From NCBI RefSeq assembly GCF_012030425.1, contig NZ_JAAUVN010000002.1:372001-436000 (forward strand): 64,000 bases of DNA, in the 5' to 3' direction. A program made the translations under genes and the position numbers. Of this stretch, positions 36,723 to 46,170 are shown in pieces. The first letter of the stretch is position 1; each line of letters begins with the position of its first letter. Below the pieces are notes generated by a model. It ran no database searches. It worked only from the letters and a program-made list of their open reading frames with translations, and was not told the origin of the DNA. This stretch comes from Sphingobacterium sp. B16(2022). GTDB lineage: Bacteria; Bacteroidota; Bacteroidia; Sphingobacteriales; Sphingobacteriaceae.

Positions 36723-39137
36723 ATGAGGAACAAGTTGAAAATATTATGGACACTATGTTTCATCTTCATGTTGAACAATCTGAGTCAGGGTGTAGAACTG
36801 AAAACGAAACAAACTCAAATTACACTTGATGGCAAGGGATATTACAGTTCGATTAAAGTTGCAGGAAAGGAATTGTTAGGCAAAGGTAGTTATCCGATTT
36901 TGTCAGCAGTCAAGGCACAACAGATTATTCTACCTAAAGAATTAAAGATTAAAGGAGATCAGTATTTGCTTTCGATGGAAGATGGTCAACAAATTGAACT
37001 TAAGGTAAAACAGCTGGCGCAAGCCATTACTTACGAAATCATTAAGATCAGTGATGTATACAATATGGTTGTTTTTGGTCCGGTAAAGATCAATTCACAT
37101 GAGGTTGTTGGAGAAATTGTAGGTATTGCACAGGATGTTGATGTCGCATTTGGAATGCAATCATTAAATGCGAAAACCAATGGTGGAATACCACAGGAAT
37201 CAGCAAGTTTATATAGTTCTAAATTTACATACACAGGTGCTAATACGGAACTTTCAGTAGCCAGCGTTCCTTTCTATAATCTGGTCGCGGTTGATGCAAA
37301 AGATGGAACGGTTTTTCAATTGTCAGCCCGTAATAGACAAAAAATTGAATACCGGAAAGTGCAACAGTTGGAAAAATCGCTAACACTTCCAGTTTCTGGT
37401 CCTGATGGATCGATAATCGGTGCAAAGATCGCTCTCTTTGGAGATCATAGGGATGCAATTTTAAATCGCATAGGGCATGTAGAATTGGAACAAGGATTAC
37501 CACATCCCATGCTTGATGGTGAATGGGATAAAATATCCCGATCAGCGATGGATTCTTACCTGATTTCAAATTTTTCAGAAGAGGATTTCGACTTTGTTTT
37601 GGATAAGGTAAAGATGGCCGGTTTTAGGAATGTGTACCATACGGATCCTTTTGAGACATGGGGCCATTTTAAATGGAAATCGTCTTTTGTTAAGGATGGA
37701 GATCAGGGTGTAAAGGTTCTAGTAGACAAAGCGAAGGCTAAAGGTATTCGTATTGGGGTGCATACGTTAACTAATTTTTTAACCACTAATGATGCTTATG
37801 TCACTCCGATTCCAAGTAAGCACTTGCTTAAACAAGGTGAGTTGAAGTTATTGCACAATTTGAATGCAGATCAGCAAGAAATAGAAATTCAAGTGTCCGG
37901 TTTATTTGAAATGCCACTTTCCCTTAATGCTATGCAGATAGATGATGAGCTGATTACATTTGGTAAAGTTGAGAAAATGAACAATCGGATGCGGTTGACA
38001 GATTGTAAAAGAGGGGCTTTCGGAACAAAGGCTACTGCACATGATCAGGTACAACCGTTGTATAAATTATGGGATTATCCTTACAAGACATTATTCCCTG
38101 ATTTGGTGCTACAGGATGAATTTGCACAACGACTAGCGACCATATTCAATACAACAGGCCTCAAGCAGATTTCATTTGATGGCCTTGAGGGCAGTATGTA
38201 TACGGGTCATGACTACTATGCTACAGCACGTTTTATCACAGAATATTATAAAAACTTGAAAGATAAGACCGATTTGATTAATGATGCAAGTCGATTGGAT
38301 CATTTTTTATGGCATACGCATACCCGTATGAATTGGGGAGAGCCGTGGGGTGAAGAAATGCGTAAGGGACAGGTCGAAAATAGAATCAAGAATCAGGAAT
38401 ATTTTAGACGCAATCTATTTCCACGTATGCTAGGTTGGTTTTTGGTTCGTTTGGCAGATCGTAAGTTTGAAACAACAACTTTAGAAGATCTGGAATGGGC
38501 TTTATCAGAGTCAGCTGGTTTTGATTCCGGATATGCAATGAGTATTAATATGCAGACACTCCGAAAACATGGTCAGATTGATCAGTTATTAGAAGCAATG
38601 AAAAATTGGGATGTGTTGCGAAAAGCGAAAGCTTTTAATGACGATCAAATGAAGCGTTTGCGGGATCCAGAAACGGAATGGCATCTTAAAAAAGTAACTG
38701 AAGATCAGTTTTTGCTCTATCCACTTTATATTTCAGATCGCTATCGTTGTGATTTATCGGAAATGCAACCCGGACAACCTGGCGGAGCTGATTGGTCCTG
38801 GCATGCCCCCAACGAAGGAACTTATGCGCTACGTTTAAAAGTAGAAGGTGGAGGAACAATTTCAAATCCTTCATTTACAACTTCCAAAGGTGTGATTAAA
38901 ATAGAAGGAGCGATCGAAACCGATCAATACTTGTTATTGGATCATGACGGGAATGCTTTGTTGACGGATAAAAATTTTAATACGATAAAGAAGCTTCCTG
39001 TTCAGGGGAAAGCCATTTTGCCTCAAGGTAATTCAAGTATTGCATTTGCCTGTGATGTACAAGATGATACTCCCACAGAAGTACTAGTACGTTACAGTGT
39101 AAGAGGAGAAGCGGAAAAGATAACGAAAAGAAAATAA
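36723..39137 (+). CDS. Secreted putative TIM-barrel glycosidase, paralogue of 22182-24473
   Basis: This 804-residue protein has a signal peptide to about residue 23. An N-terminal beta-rich domain (ITLDGKGYYSSI, HEVVGEIVGIAQD) leads into a TIM barrel (about residues 270-640). The barrel contains GVHTLTNFL, CKRGAFGTKATAHDQ, LVLQDEFAQRL and QISFDGLEG, with D486 a candidate catalytic residue. The C-terminal beta-sandwich (about 680-804) matches the partial gene at 1-540. I do not recognise a characterised family, and no published activity can be assigned from the sequence. It lies after the xylose-operon terminator and before a GH43 gene, with a hairpin between. Confidence 0.65.
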   Translation: MRNKLKILWTLCFIFMLNNLSQGVELKTKQTQITLDGKGYYSSIKVAGKELLGKGSYPILSAVKAQQIILPKELKIKGDQYLLSMEDGQQIELKVKQLAQAITYEIIKISDVYNMVVFGPVKINSHEVVGEIVGIAQDVDVAFGMQSLNAKTNGGIPQESASLYSSKFTYTGANTELSVASVPFYNLVAVDAKDGTVFQLSARNRQKIEYRKVQQLEKSLTLPVSGPDGSIIGAKIALFGDHRDAILNRIGHVELEQGLPHPMLDGEWDKISRSAMDSYLISNFSEEDFDFVLDKVKMAGFRNVYHTDPFETWGHFKWKSSFVKDGDQGVKVLVDKAKAKGIRIGVHTLTNFLTTNDAYVTPIPSKHLLKQGELKLLHNLNADQQEIEIQVSGLFEMPLSLNAMQIDDELITFGKVEKMNNRMRLTDCKRGAFGTKATAHDQVQPLYKLWDYPYKTLFPDLVLQDEFAQRLATIFNTTGLKQISFDGLEGSMYTGHDYYATARFITEYYKNLKDKTDLINDASRLDHFLWHTHTRMNWGEPWGEEMRKGQVENRIKNQEYFRRNLFPRMLGWFLVRLADRKFETTTLEDLEWALSESAGFDSGYAMSINMQTLRKHGQIDQLLEAMKNWDVLRKAKAFNDDQMKRLRDPETEWHLKKVTEDQFLLYPLYISDRYRCDLSEMQPGQPGGADWSWHAPNEGTYALRLKVEGGGTISNPSFTTSKGVIKIEGAIETDQYLLLDHDGNALLTDKNFNTIKKLPVQGKAILPQGNSSIAFACDVQDDTPTEVLVRYSVRGEAEKITKRK

Positions 39138-39144
39138 GGTAATC

Positions 39145-39178
39145 TTGAGCGCATCATCATCATATAGGATGCGCTCAA
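39145..39178. terminator. Hairpin between the putative glycosidase and GH43 genes
   Basis: An 11-bp perfect stem, TTGAGCGCATC (39145-39155) with GATGCGCTCAA (39168-39178), has no T-run. It may be an inefficient terminator or an mRNA processing/stability structure between cotranscribed genes. Confidence 0.5.
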
Positions 39179-39269
39179 TGAATGATAAAAATTAATGACT
39201 GCAATAATATTTGATATTACGTGTTTATCAACAGCAGGTAAAGTTATGGGCAGATGCCAAAAAGATATT

Positions 39270-40868
39270 ATGATTAAATTTTTGAAGTACAGCATTAGGA
39301 GTATGATTTGCTTCCTACTGTTTTTGTCATGTTTTTCAACTGCTAATGCGCAGCAGGTATGGTCTCCCGATAACGGAAATGGAACATTTACCAATCCATT
39401 GATGTGGGGTGATTGGCCTGACCCAGACATCATCCGTGTCGGAGATGACTTTTACTTGATCTCGACAAGCATGCATTATGTTCCTGGAAGCCCAATAGCA
39501 AAATCTAAAGATTTGGTGAACTGGGAGATCGTTGGATATCCTGTAGAGCGTTATGATGAAGATCCACGTTTTGATATGAAAGGTGGTACTTTGTATCTCA
39601 ATGGATCGTGGGCCAATACCATCAAGCACCATAATGGAAAGTTTTATGTTGGATTTTGTACACCTAAGAACTGGGGATGGGATAAAGGAAATTTTTCTAT
39701 CTGTATTGCTAATAAACCAGAAGGACCATGGGAAAGAACTATTTTTCCAGAATTCTTATACGATCCAGGACTGTTTTTTGATGATGATGGTAAAGTTTAT
39801 GTAGCGCATGGTCAAGGAACTTTGTACCTAACGGAATTAAATGCCGATGCTAAATCTGTAAAAGGTAAAGACGTTAAAATTTGGGACAAGCGTTTTAAAA
39901 ACGCTAATGAATTTGGAGGTGGATTTGGTATGGAAGGTGCTCATATGTATAAGATTAATGGAAAATATTATATTACTTGTCCAGCTGGAGGTACGGAAGG
40001 ATGGCAGATTTGTCTACGGTCGGACAATATTTACGGACCTTATGAGCATAAATTAATTATCAATGATAGCAGTTCTTATCCACCAAATGGTTTACACCAA
40101 GGTGGAATGGTGCAGTTAAAAAATGGAGATTGGTGGTTTATTATTATGCAAGATCGTGGGGCGATTGGTCGAGTACCTGTTCTTTTGCCTGTTGAGTGGA
40201 AAGACGGTTGGCCGATGTTAGGAAGCGGAAATAAAGACGTGATTACTTATAAAAAACCTAATGTTGGTAAAGTGTATCCTATTAAAAGTCCTGCAACAAC
40301 AGATGAGTTTACAAAGCAAAAATTAGGTTTGCAATGGCAATGGAATCATAATCCTGACAATGAAAAATGGTCCTTAACAGAGCGCAAAGGATATATGCGC
40401 TTAAAAGCATCTTATGCCGATTCATTAAAAGTTGCACGTAATACACTGACACAACGCGTTCAAGGCCCCAATTCAGAAGGAACAGTTGAGATTGATTTAA
40501 TGAGCCTGAAAGATGGTAATGTCGCTGGATTCGGAGTGTTTCAGTTTCCTTATGCTTTTGTAGCAGTAGAACAGACGGATGGTCAAAGACGTATTATTAT
40601 GAATAACAATGATAAGATTATCGAGCAGATCGATAATTTTAAGGGTGATAAAATTTGGATCAGAGCACGTGTTACTGATCGAGATTTTATTGCTAAGTTT
40701 TACTACAGTATAGATGGAGAAAACTTTTATGTTATCGGAAATGATCTCAAGATGCAATTAGAATTATATTGGACAGCCAATCGTTTTGCTTTGTTTAATT
40801 ATAGTAAAACTAAGACTGGCGTTGATGGGTATGCCGATTTCAATTGGTTTAGATTTACAAATAAATAA
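39270..40868 (+). CDS. GH43-family glycosidase (beta-xylosidase / alpha-L-arabinofuranosidase type)
   Basis: This is a 532-residue secreted enzyme from the ATG at 39270; the upstream start (39195) would put 25 unlikely residues before the signal peptide, which ends at ANAQ. The five-bladed propeller carries the GH43 triad: D51 in WPDPDIIRVGDDFYL, D165 in YDPGLFFDDDGK and E222 in GMEGAHMYKINGK. A C-terminal beta-sandwich (about residues 345-532) is typical of two-domain GH43 xylosidases. Together with the GH120-like enzyme it supports xylose (or arabinose) side-chain removal. Exact specificity is not readable. Confidence 0.9.
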   Translation: MIKFLKYSIRSMICFLLFLSCFSTANAQQVWSPDNGNGTFTNPLMWGDWPDPDIIRVGDDFYLISTSMHYVPGSPIAKSKDLVNWEIVGYPVERYDEDPRFDMKGGTLYLNGSWANTIKHHNGKFYVGFCTPKNWGWDKGNFSICIANKPEGPWERTIFPEFLYDPGLFFDDDGKVYVAHGQGTLYLTELNADAKSVKGKDVKIWDKRFKNANEFGGGFGMEGAHMYKINGKYYITCPAGGTEGWQICLRSDNIYGPYEHKLIINDSSSYPPNGLHQGGMVQLKNGDWWFIIMQDRGAIGRVPVLLPVEWKDGWPMLGSGNKDVITYKKPNVGKVYPIKSPATTDEFTKQKLGLQWQWNHNPDNEKWSLTERKGYMRLKASYADSLKVARNTLTQRVQGPNSEGTVEIDLMSLKDGNVAGFGVFQFPYAFVAVEQTDGQRRIIMNNNDKIIEQIDNFKGDKIWIRARVTDRDFIAKFYYSIDGENFYVIGNDLKMQLELYWTANRFALFNYSKTKTGVDGYADFNWFRFTNK

Positions 40869-40885
40869 ATTAACACACAAAAAAG

Positions 40886-40921
40886 AAATCCCGCCGATCT
40901 ATGATTAGCGGGATTTTTTTT
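40886..40921 (+). terminator. Rho-independent terminator after GH43
   Basis: AAATCCCGC (40886-40894) pairs with GCGGGATTT (40908-40916), followed by a T-run. The A-run on the other side may also stop fabH transcripts coming from the opposite strand. Confidence 0.88.
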
Positions 40922-40957
40922 ATACAGACTTACCAGTTTCAGTAAGCGGTTTATTTT

Positions 40958-41956
40958 TTATATCATCCAACGGAATAAGCTTGCGCCCCAAGAGAAACCA
41001 GCCCCAAAAGCTGTTAACATAACAAGATCTCCAGTCTTCATCTGTTTTACATTTTCCCAGATACATAATGGAATTGTCGCTGCGATTGTATTCCCAAGAT
41101 ACTCAATATTACTTAAGGTACGGCCTTCAGGAATATTTAATGAGCGACCTACAGCATCGATAATACGTTGGTTTGCTTGATGTGGCACTACCCAGTTGAT
41201 ATCCTCAACGGTTAAGTTGTTGCGCTGCATGACCTGCGTGCAGGCATCACTCATTGATTGTACCGCTTGCTTAAATACGGTTTTACCGTCTTGACGTAAG
41301 TATCTTTTTTGTGTATCATTATCCGATAAGCTTATTGGATATTGGGTTCCACCTGCTTCAATATTTAGGAAAGCGCGACCATCTCCGTTACTTCTCAAGT
41401 AGGCGTCCATAACACCTCCTTCTGTAGAAGGTTGTAGTAATACAACTCCAGCACCATCTCCGAATAGGATGTTGGTTGAACGGTCATGGATATCGACATA
41501 AGTACTGATATTATCAGCCCCTACGATAAGTACATTTTTGTATCGTCCTGTCTCAACAAGTGAAGCACCCATATCCAGCGCATATAGAAAACCAGAACAA
41601 GCAGCGTTTATATCAAAAGCCCAAACATTTGTAAGACCTAGTTTTTCAGCGATGATGTTCGCAGTCGCAGGCATGGGCATATCAGGAGTTGAAGTTGCTA
41701 CTAAAATTGCATCTACTTCAGCTAAATCTTTACCATACTTTGCTACGAGATCCTGAATTGCACGAACGGCCATGTCAGAAGTCGCCAATTCTTCTTCTAA
41801 GATGCGACGTTCTTTGATACCAGTTCTTTTGATGATCCACTCATCATTCGTATCACATAATTTTTCTAAGTCAGAATTTGTTCGTTTATTTTGAGGGATA
41901 TAACCTCCGATTGCGGTAATTGCAGCGTAAAGTTTATTCGGGAGAGTTGTATTCAT
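40958..41956 (-). CDS. fabH: Beta-ketoacyl-ACP synthase III
   Basis: This 332-residue KAS III thiolase-fold enzyme condenses acetyl-CoA (or a branched acyl-CoA) with malonyl-ACP to start fatty-acid synthesis. The catalytic triad is visible: C120 in INAACSGFLYAL, H259 in VVPHQANQR and N289 in YLGNTIAAT. The length is standard. It stands alone here, without the rpmF-plsX neighbours often seen, and is convergent with the GH43 gene. It marks the boundary between the glycan locus and housekeeping genes. Confidence 0.95.
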   Translation of the reverse strand: MNTTLPNKLYAAITAIGGYIPQNKRTNSDLEKLCDTNDEWIIKRTGIKERRILEEELATSDMAVRAIQDLVAKYGKDLAEVDAILVATSTPDMPMPATANIIAEKLGLTNVWAFDINAACSGFLYALDMGASLVETGRYKNVLIVGADNISTYVDIHDRSTNILFGDGAGVVLLQPSTEGGVMDAYLRSNGDGRAFLNIEAGGTQYPISLSDNDTQKRYLRQDGKTVFKQAVQSMSDACTQVMQRNNLTVEDINWVVPHQANQRIIDAVGRSLNIPEGRTLSNIEYLGNTIAATIPLCIWENVKQMKTGDLVMLTAFGAGFSWGASLFRWMI

Positions 41957-41980
41957 ATATTATGGTTATCATATTCAAGT

Positions 41981-42085
41981 ATGATCCGCCTTTTGGTATT
42001 TAGTTTAATTTTATTATCTCTAATGAGTATGTTTATTTATTCTGCCTTTTTCTCTTTTCCAAAAAGAGTTGTAAAGGAGGTGTAA
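41981..42085 (+). CDS. Possible 34-residue single-span membrane protein
   Basis: An ATG at 41981 opens MIRLLVFSLILLSLMSMF followed by IYSAFFSFPKRVVKEV and a stop: one hydrophobic helix with a positively charged tail. It starts 24 bp from the divergent fabH start. A longer in-frame version from 41891 would overlap fabH antisense and is unlikely. There is no homology evidence, so it may be chance. Confidence 0.3.
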   Translation: MIRLLVFSLILLSLMSMFIYSAFFSFPKRVVKEV

Positions 42086-42162
42086 AAATAGGATAATTTC
42101 TACAACAGTATGAAAAATATTAAGATTGTGACAAAATGATTACGATGAATCACTTTTTTTGA

Positions 42163-42199
42163 ACCGTTTTGCAAAACGGTCTAGTTATGATACCGTTTT
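42163..42199. promoter_or_regulatory. Palindromic operator-like site between fabH and GNAT
   Basis: ACCGTTTTGCAAAACGGT (42163-42180) is a perfect 18-bp palindrome, and a further ACCGTTTT half-site lies at 42192-42199. It is inside the 537-bp gap 41957-42493. Apart from this and the possible 34-residue ORF, I see nothing else in the gap. The site is a candidate for a dimeric regulator of fabH or the downstream acetyltransferase. It could also form a short hairpin. Confidence 0.45.
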
Positions 42200-42493
42200 A
42201 GTTTTATTGTTTAGAATATAATTTTGATAAAGTTGCTGTTGACAAAATATATGAAATTATTGTAATGCAATTAAAACACGTTAAAAAACAGTCCTTTATT
42301 TAAACTATTAGCACTTATTTTATTATTTAACCATAACCTGCCGGAAAAAAAACGAAAATAATAAATTTCCAGAAATATTTCATAGATCCCTGTTGAATTA
42401 ACGAATGGTTTTCTTAATTTGTTGTTCGGGAGCTCATTTTTTATAGAGGCAAAGCTTACCCAATTGAATTTCTGTTATTAAAATATATATGCA

Positions 42494-43030
42494 ATGATTC
42501 CATTTTCTATTCAAGCACCACTCGAAAATAGTAAGATCAGACTAGTTCCGCTACAGGATAATGACTTCGAAAGGCTTTTCGCTGTCGCTAATGATCCTAA
42601 AGTATGGGAGCAACACCCTAATAAAGATCGGTATAAAAGACCTGTGTTTGAAAATTTCTTTGAAGGTGCGGTAATCAGTAAAGGTGCCTACCTGATCCAG
42701 GATAAACTGTCCAATGAAATCTTAGGAAGTACACGTTTTTACAATTATAGTTCCGATGATAACAGTATTTTCATCGGTTACACTTTTTATGGTACAAAGA
42801 CATGGGGCACTGGTATAAATCCTCAAGTAAAAAAAATGATGCTCGATTATATATTTGATCATGTGGATACTGTATATTTTCATGTTGGGAATAATAATGA
42901 AAGATCAAAAAAAGCAATGGAGAGATTAGGGGCACAAAAAATAGCTTTGGAAGAAGTGGCTTATCATGGTGAACCTAACCGTATCAACATTCTGTATGCT
43001 ATTAGAAAAGATGACTATTACAAAGTATGA
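42494..43030 (+). CDS. GNAT-family N-acetyltransferase (RimJ/RimL type)
   Basis: This 178-residue cytoplasmic protein has the RimJ/RimL arrangement: RLVPLQDNDFERLFAVANDPKVWEQHP at the N-terminus, the acetyl-CoA-binding strand region IGYTFYGTKTWGTGINPQVKKMML, and VGNNNERSKKAMERLGAQK. It would transfer an acetyl group from acetyl-CoA to an amine (protein N-terminus or small molecule). The substrate is unknown. It appears monocistronic, with a 290-bp gap before the aromatic hydroxylase. Confidence 0.85.
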   Translation: MIPFSIQAPLENSKIRLVPLQDNDFERLFAVANDPKVWEQHPNKDRYKRPVFENFFEGAVISKGAYLIQDKLSNEILGSTRFYNYSSDDNSIFIGYTFYGTKTWGTGINPQVKKMMLDYIFDHVDTVYFHVGNNNERSKKAMERLGAQKIALEEVAYHGEPNRINILYAIRKDDYYKV

Positions 43031-43321
43031 TGGGATCTAATATAAGCTTTTTGCATTTTAAAATATAACATGCTGCACACGGGCAAGCGCATATGTTTAG
43101 GAGATATTAGAATCATTAATTTTTGCGAAAATTTGAGTTAACTCGGACTTTTAGTTAGATGATTTCAACTTAGTGCAAAGAAGATTGTAAAAAGAACAAG
43201 ATTTCATTGCTAATCTTGTCATTTTTGCTTGTGTAAATAGATTTTTCTACACCTAACTGTTTCATATGCTATCGTTTATCTTCAAGAAAATAAGTTAAAT
43301 TTGTTTATAGCTCAATTATAA

Positions 43322-45091
43322 ATGGAAACTTACGGCAACCCAGTATTAAATCGCTTACCCCAACATCTGAAACGTTTTATTGTACCGCAACAATATGATC
43401 GTTATACGGCAATTGATCAGGCTGTGTGGCGCTATGTCATGCGTCAGAACTATGCATATCTTCGTAATATTGCATATTATCCCTATATTCCAGGGCTTCA
43501 TAAAGCAGGATTAACGATTGAGGAAATCCCAAATCTGCAAACGATGAACGACAGTCTTAAACATATGGGTTGGGGAGCAGCTACAGTGGACGGTTTTATT
43601 CCTCCTGCAGCTTTTATGGAGTTTCAAGCTTATCGGGTACTCGTGGTAGCAGCAGATATACGTCAGATTGAACATATTGAATATACTCCTGCACCAGATA
43701 TTATTCATGAATCATCTGGACATGCTCCGATCATTGGAGAGCCTGAGTATGCGGCATATTTGCAATATTTTGGGGAGATTGGTACAAAGGCAATGTTTTC
43801 TGAGAAAGATTTTGAACTGTACGAGGCAATTCGAAACCTTTCTATCCTTAAAGAAAGTAGTAGTGCAACCGAAGAGCAGCTGTCAAGTGCAGAAGCAAAG
43901 CTTATTGCGATACAAGAAAATATGGGTGAACCTTCCGAAATGGCATTATTGAGTAGATTGCATTGGTGGACGGTTGAGTATGGACTAATTGGAACAGTAG
44001 ATGATCCCAAAATTTATGGGGCAGGGCTTTTGTCATCAATTGGAGAAAGTGCGTCCTGTATGCGTAAAGAAGTCCCAAAATTACCTTATTCATTAAAAGC
44101 ATTAGCTTATTCATACGATATTACGAAGCCACAACCTCAATTGTTTGTTACGGAAGATTTTAATCAGTTGCGAGAGGTTTTAGATCAATTTGCCAATACC
44201 ATGTCATTTCGGGTAGGGGGAAAAGTTGGTTTGGAAAAGGCTATTGCTTGTAAGAACCTATGTACTATTGTGTATAGCTCCGGATTGCAGGTCTCTGGGC
44301 TTTTTCAGACAGTTATTGCTGAGAGTGAAATAGAATATATCAAGACTGTTGGTCCAACGGCATTAGCTTATGCAGATAGACAGCTTTCTGGTCATGGAAA
44401 GACGTATCACGCTGATGGATTTGGGTCCCCTGTTGGGTATCTGTTAGGAGCAGTCAAAGCACTGGAAGATTTTGATGCTGCTGATCTAAAAGAATATGGC
44501 ATTGAAATAGGGCAGCACACCACACTTATCTTTACTTCTGGAATTGAGGTAAGAGGAGTTGTTCAGTCTATAGAACAGCGGGATAAAAAAAATCAATTGA
44601 TTACCTTTTCTCCATGTCAGGTTGTCGATAGTAGATCCTGTCAGATTCTATTTGATCCAGAATGGGGAACTTATGACATGGCTGTAGGGAAACAGATTGT
44701 ATCGGTTTTTTGTGGAGCAGCAGATAAAGAAGCTTATGAGCAAGGAGCCTTTGTGTCGGAAACTAAAACAATCGTGCATCAGCAAAACGAGGTCGAAAAA
44801 TCAAAAAATAAGCTTTATAAAGTTATTCGTGACCGAAGAACAGGTCAAGAACCGGATGTTTCACTTAGTGAGATTTATCAGAATATAACACATAACTATC
44901 CCGAAGATTGGCTTGCTTATATTGAAACACTGGAATTGGCTATTCATGATGGAGATCATTTGTTAGCAACTCAAATTGAAAATCGATTGCTGGAAATTAT
45001 TCAAGATCATCAACATTGGAGTAAATTGATTTTGGATGGCATTAACTTAGCTAAAAACGACCAAATAGCATTGCTTTTAGGACCTAAGTAA
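43322..45091 (+). CDS. phhA: Phenylalanine 4-monooxygenase (aromatic amino-acid hydroxylase)
   Basis: The protein has 589 residues. The N-terminal half is an iron- and pterin-dependent aromatic amino-acid hydroxylase that converts Phe to Tyr. Ligands H129 and H134 lie in IIHESSGHAPIIGEPEY, and E219 lies in HWWTVEYGLI. About 45 residues are inserted between them compared with short bacterial enzymes, and a C-terminal extension of some 300 residues (from about 290) has no recognised domain. Long forms of this kind are typical of Bacteroidota. It sits 2.4 kb from hmgA/hppD, consistent with the first step of Phe/Tyr degradation. Confidence 0.88.
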   Translation: METYGNPVLNRLPQHLKRFIVPQQYDRYTAIDQAVWRYVMRQNYAYLRNIAYYPYIPGLHKAGLTIEEIPNLQTMNDSLKHMGWGAATVDGFIPPAAFMEFQAYRVLVVAADIRQIEHIEYTPAPDIIHESSGHAPIIGEPEYAAYLQYFGEIGTKAMFSEKDFELYEAIRNLSILKESSSATEEQLSSAEAKLIAIQENMGEPSEMALLSRLHWWTVEYGLIGTVDDPKIYGAGLLSSIGESASCMRKEVPKLPYSLKALAYSYDITKPQPQLFVTEDFNQLREVLDQFANTMSFRVGGKVGLEKAIACKNLCTIVYSSGLQVSGLFQTVIAESEIEYIKTVGPTALAYADRQLSGHGKTYHADGFGSPVGYLLGAVKALEDFDAADLKEYGIEIGQHTTLIFTSGIEVRGVVQSIEQRDKKNQLITFSPCQVVDSRSCQILFDPEWGTYDMAVGKQIVSVFCGAADKEAYEQGAFVSETKTIVHQQNEVEKSKNKLYKVIRDRRTGQEPDVSLSEIYQNITHNYPEDWLAYIETLELAIHDGDHLLATQIENRLLEIIQDHQHWSKLILDGINLAKNDQIALLLGPK

Positions 45092-45173
45092 TGCATATCT
45101 ACGATTAGAACGAGATTTAAAAATGTATCCAGGGATACTAATAAATCTTTCCAGGACTGCTAAGTAATAAAGA

Positions 45174-45209
45174 ACTGCCATGAGCTATTGTTTGATATCT
45201 CATGGCAGT
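45174..45209. terminator. Hairpin between convergent phhA and flavin-reductase genes
   Basis: An 11-bp perfect stem, ACTGCCATGAG (45174-45184) with CTCATGGCAGT (45199-45209), has a 14-nt loop. It sits between two convergent gene ends, so it is probably a shared terminator. The following T-runs are short. Confidence 0.65.
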
Positions 45210-45234
45210 AGGTATTTTAAACCGTATTTTAATA

Positions 45235-46140
45235 TTAGACTGCTAATAAAAGAATTTGCCAAGCTGAAATCAATTCACCTTGGTCTAACAGTTTTGCGGC
45301 ATGCATCTGGAGCAACTTACGTCTTAGGGCAAGATCTTCGTGAGATTGTTCCCAGATTGCTATAATTTCAGGATTTACTAATAAAGTCTTCTCGTCATTC
45401 AATACAGGTAATTGCTCTACATTTGCCAATCGACCCAATTGATTTCCCGTAAGAATATCCGAATAACGGATATGTTCGGGAAGTGCGTCAACTCCTATAC
45501 CTAAATTGCGGAGTGGCTTTGGGACTTCGAAGAGTGATTCTTTTGTTACGCGACTGTACCAATTCCCACCTAAACGGGCAACGAGATCAAGTGATTCCTG
45601 TGAGATTTCATTTTTATCATTTAGTAAGTTTTCATGAATATGCATCCGGACTATTTCTGCAATGACGAGATTTCCTGCTCCCGGACCATCACCGAGATTG
45701 ATAATTTCATGAACTTTACATTCCAATTGAACTGGTGATTCTGCCACACGTGGAGGGTTGATCAGATCTGAAGCAATAGCTGTAAAACCTGATTTATCAA
45801 ATTCATTAATTCCCTTTCCATATTCGGTGCTTGCGAGAGACTGTTGCTGCACCATGGAATAATTCACAATATTAATAACAACCTCTGGTACTTCTAGCAT
45901 GTTGTCCAAGGTATGTTTAGTAGAACCGTCGCGCATTCGTCGCAACGGTGAAAAAACACAGATAGGGGGTTGCTGAGACATAAAATTAAAGTAGCTAAAA
46001 GGGCTCAGGTTGACGTTTCCTGCCGCATCAATTGTACTTGCAAAACAGATAGGACGCGGAGCTACCGCATATTTGATAAGATTATCAAATATTGCTTGTT
46101 GTTCAACTGGATCTATTACTGTTGTTTTTTCTGTAGTCAT
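45235..46140 (-). CDS. Flavin reductase-like FMN-binding split-barrel protein
   Basis: This 301-residue protein has the flavin-reductase (DIM6/NTAB) split barrel: YAVAPRPICFASTIDAAGNVNLSPFSYFNFMSQQPPICVFSP, typical of the FMN-binding N-terminus. GVxAxPEHIRYSDILTGNQLGRL-type sequence appears in the C-terminal half. It is cotranscribed 30 bp after the fumarylacetoacetase-family gene. In Bacteroidota this pair recurs in aromatic-degradation clusters; its exact role there is not established by sequence. Confidence 0.85.
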   Translation of the reverse strand: MTTEKTTVIDPVEQQAIFDNLIKYAVAPRPICFASTIDAAGNVNLSPFSYFNFMSQQPPICVFSPLRRMRDGSTKHTLDNMLEVPEVVINIVNYSMVQQQSLASTEYGKGINEFDKSGFTAIASDLINPPRVAESPVQLECKVHEIINLGDGPGAGNLVIAEIVRMHIHENLLNDKNEISQESLDLVARLGGNWYSRVTKESLFEVPKPLRNLGIGVDALPEHIRYSDILTGNQLGRLANVEQLPVLNDEKTLLVNPEIIAIWEQSHEDLALRRKLLQMHAAKLLDQGELISAWQILLLAV

Positions 46141-46170
46141 ATGTTGAGTAGCTTATTTAATTTAGTGTTC

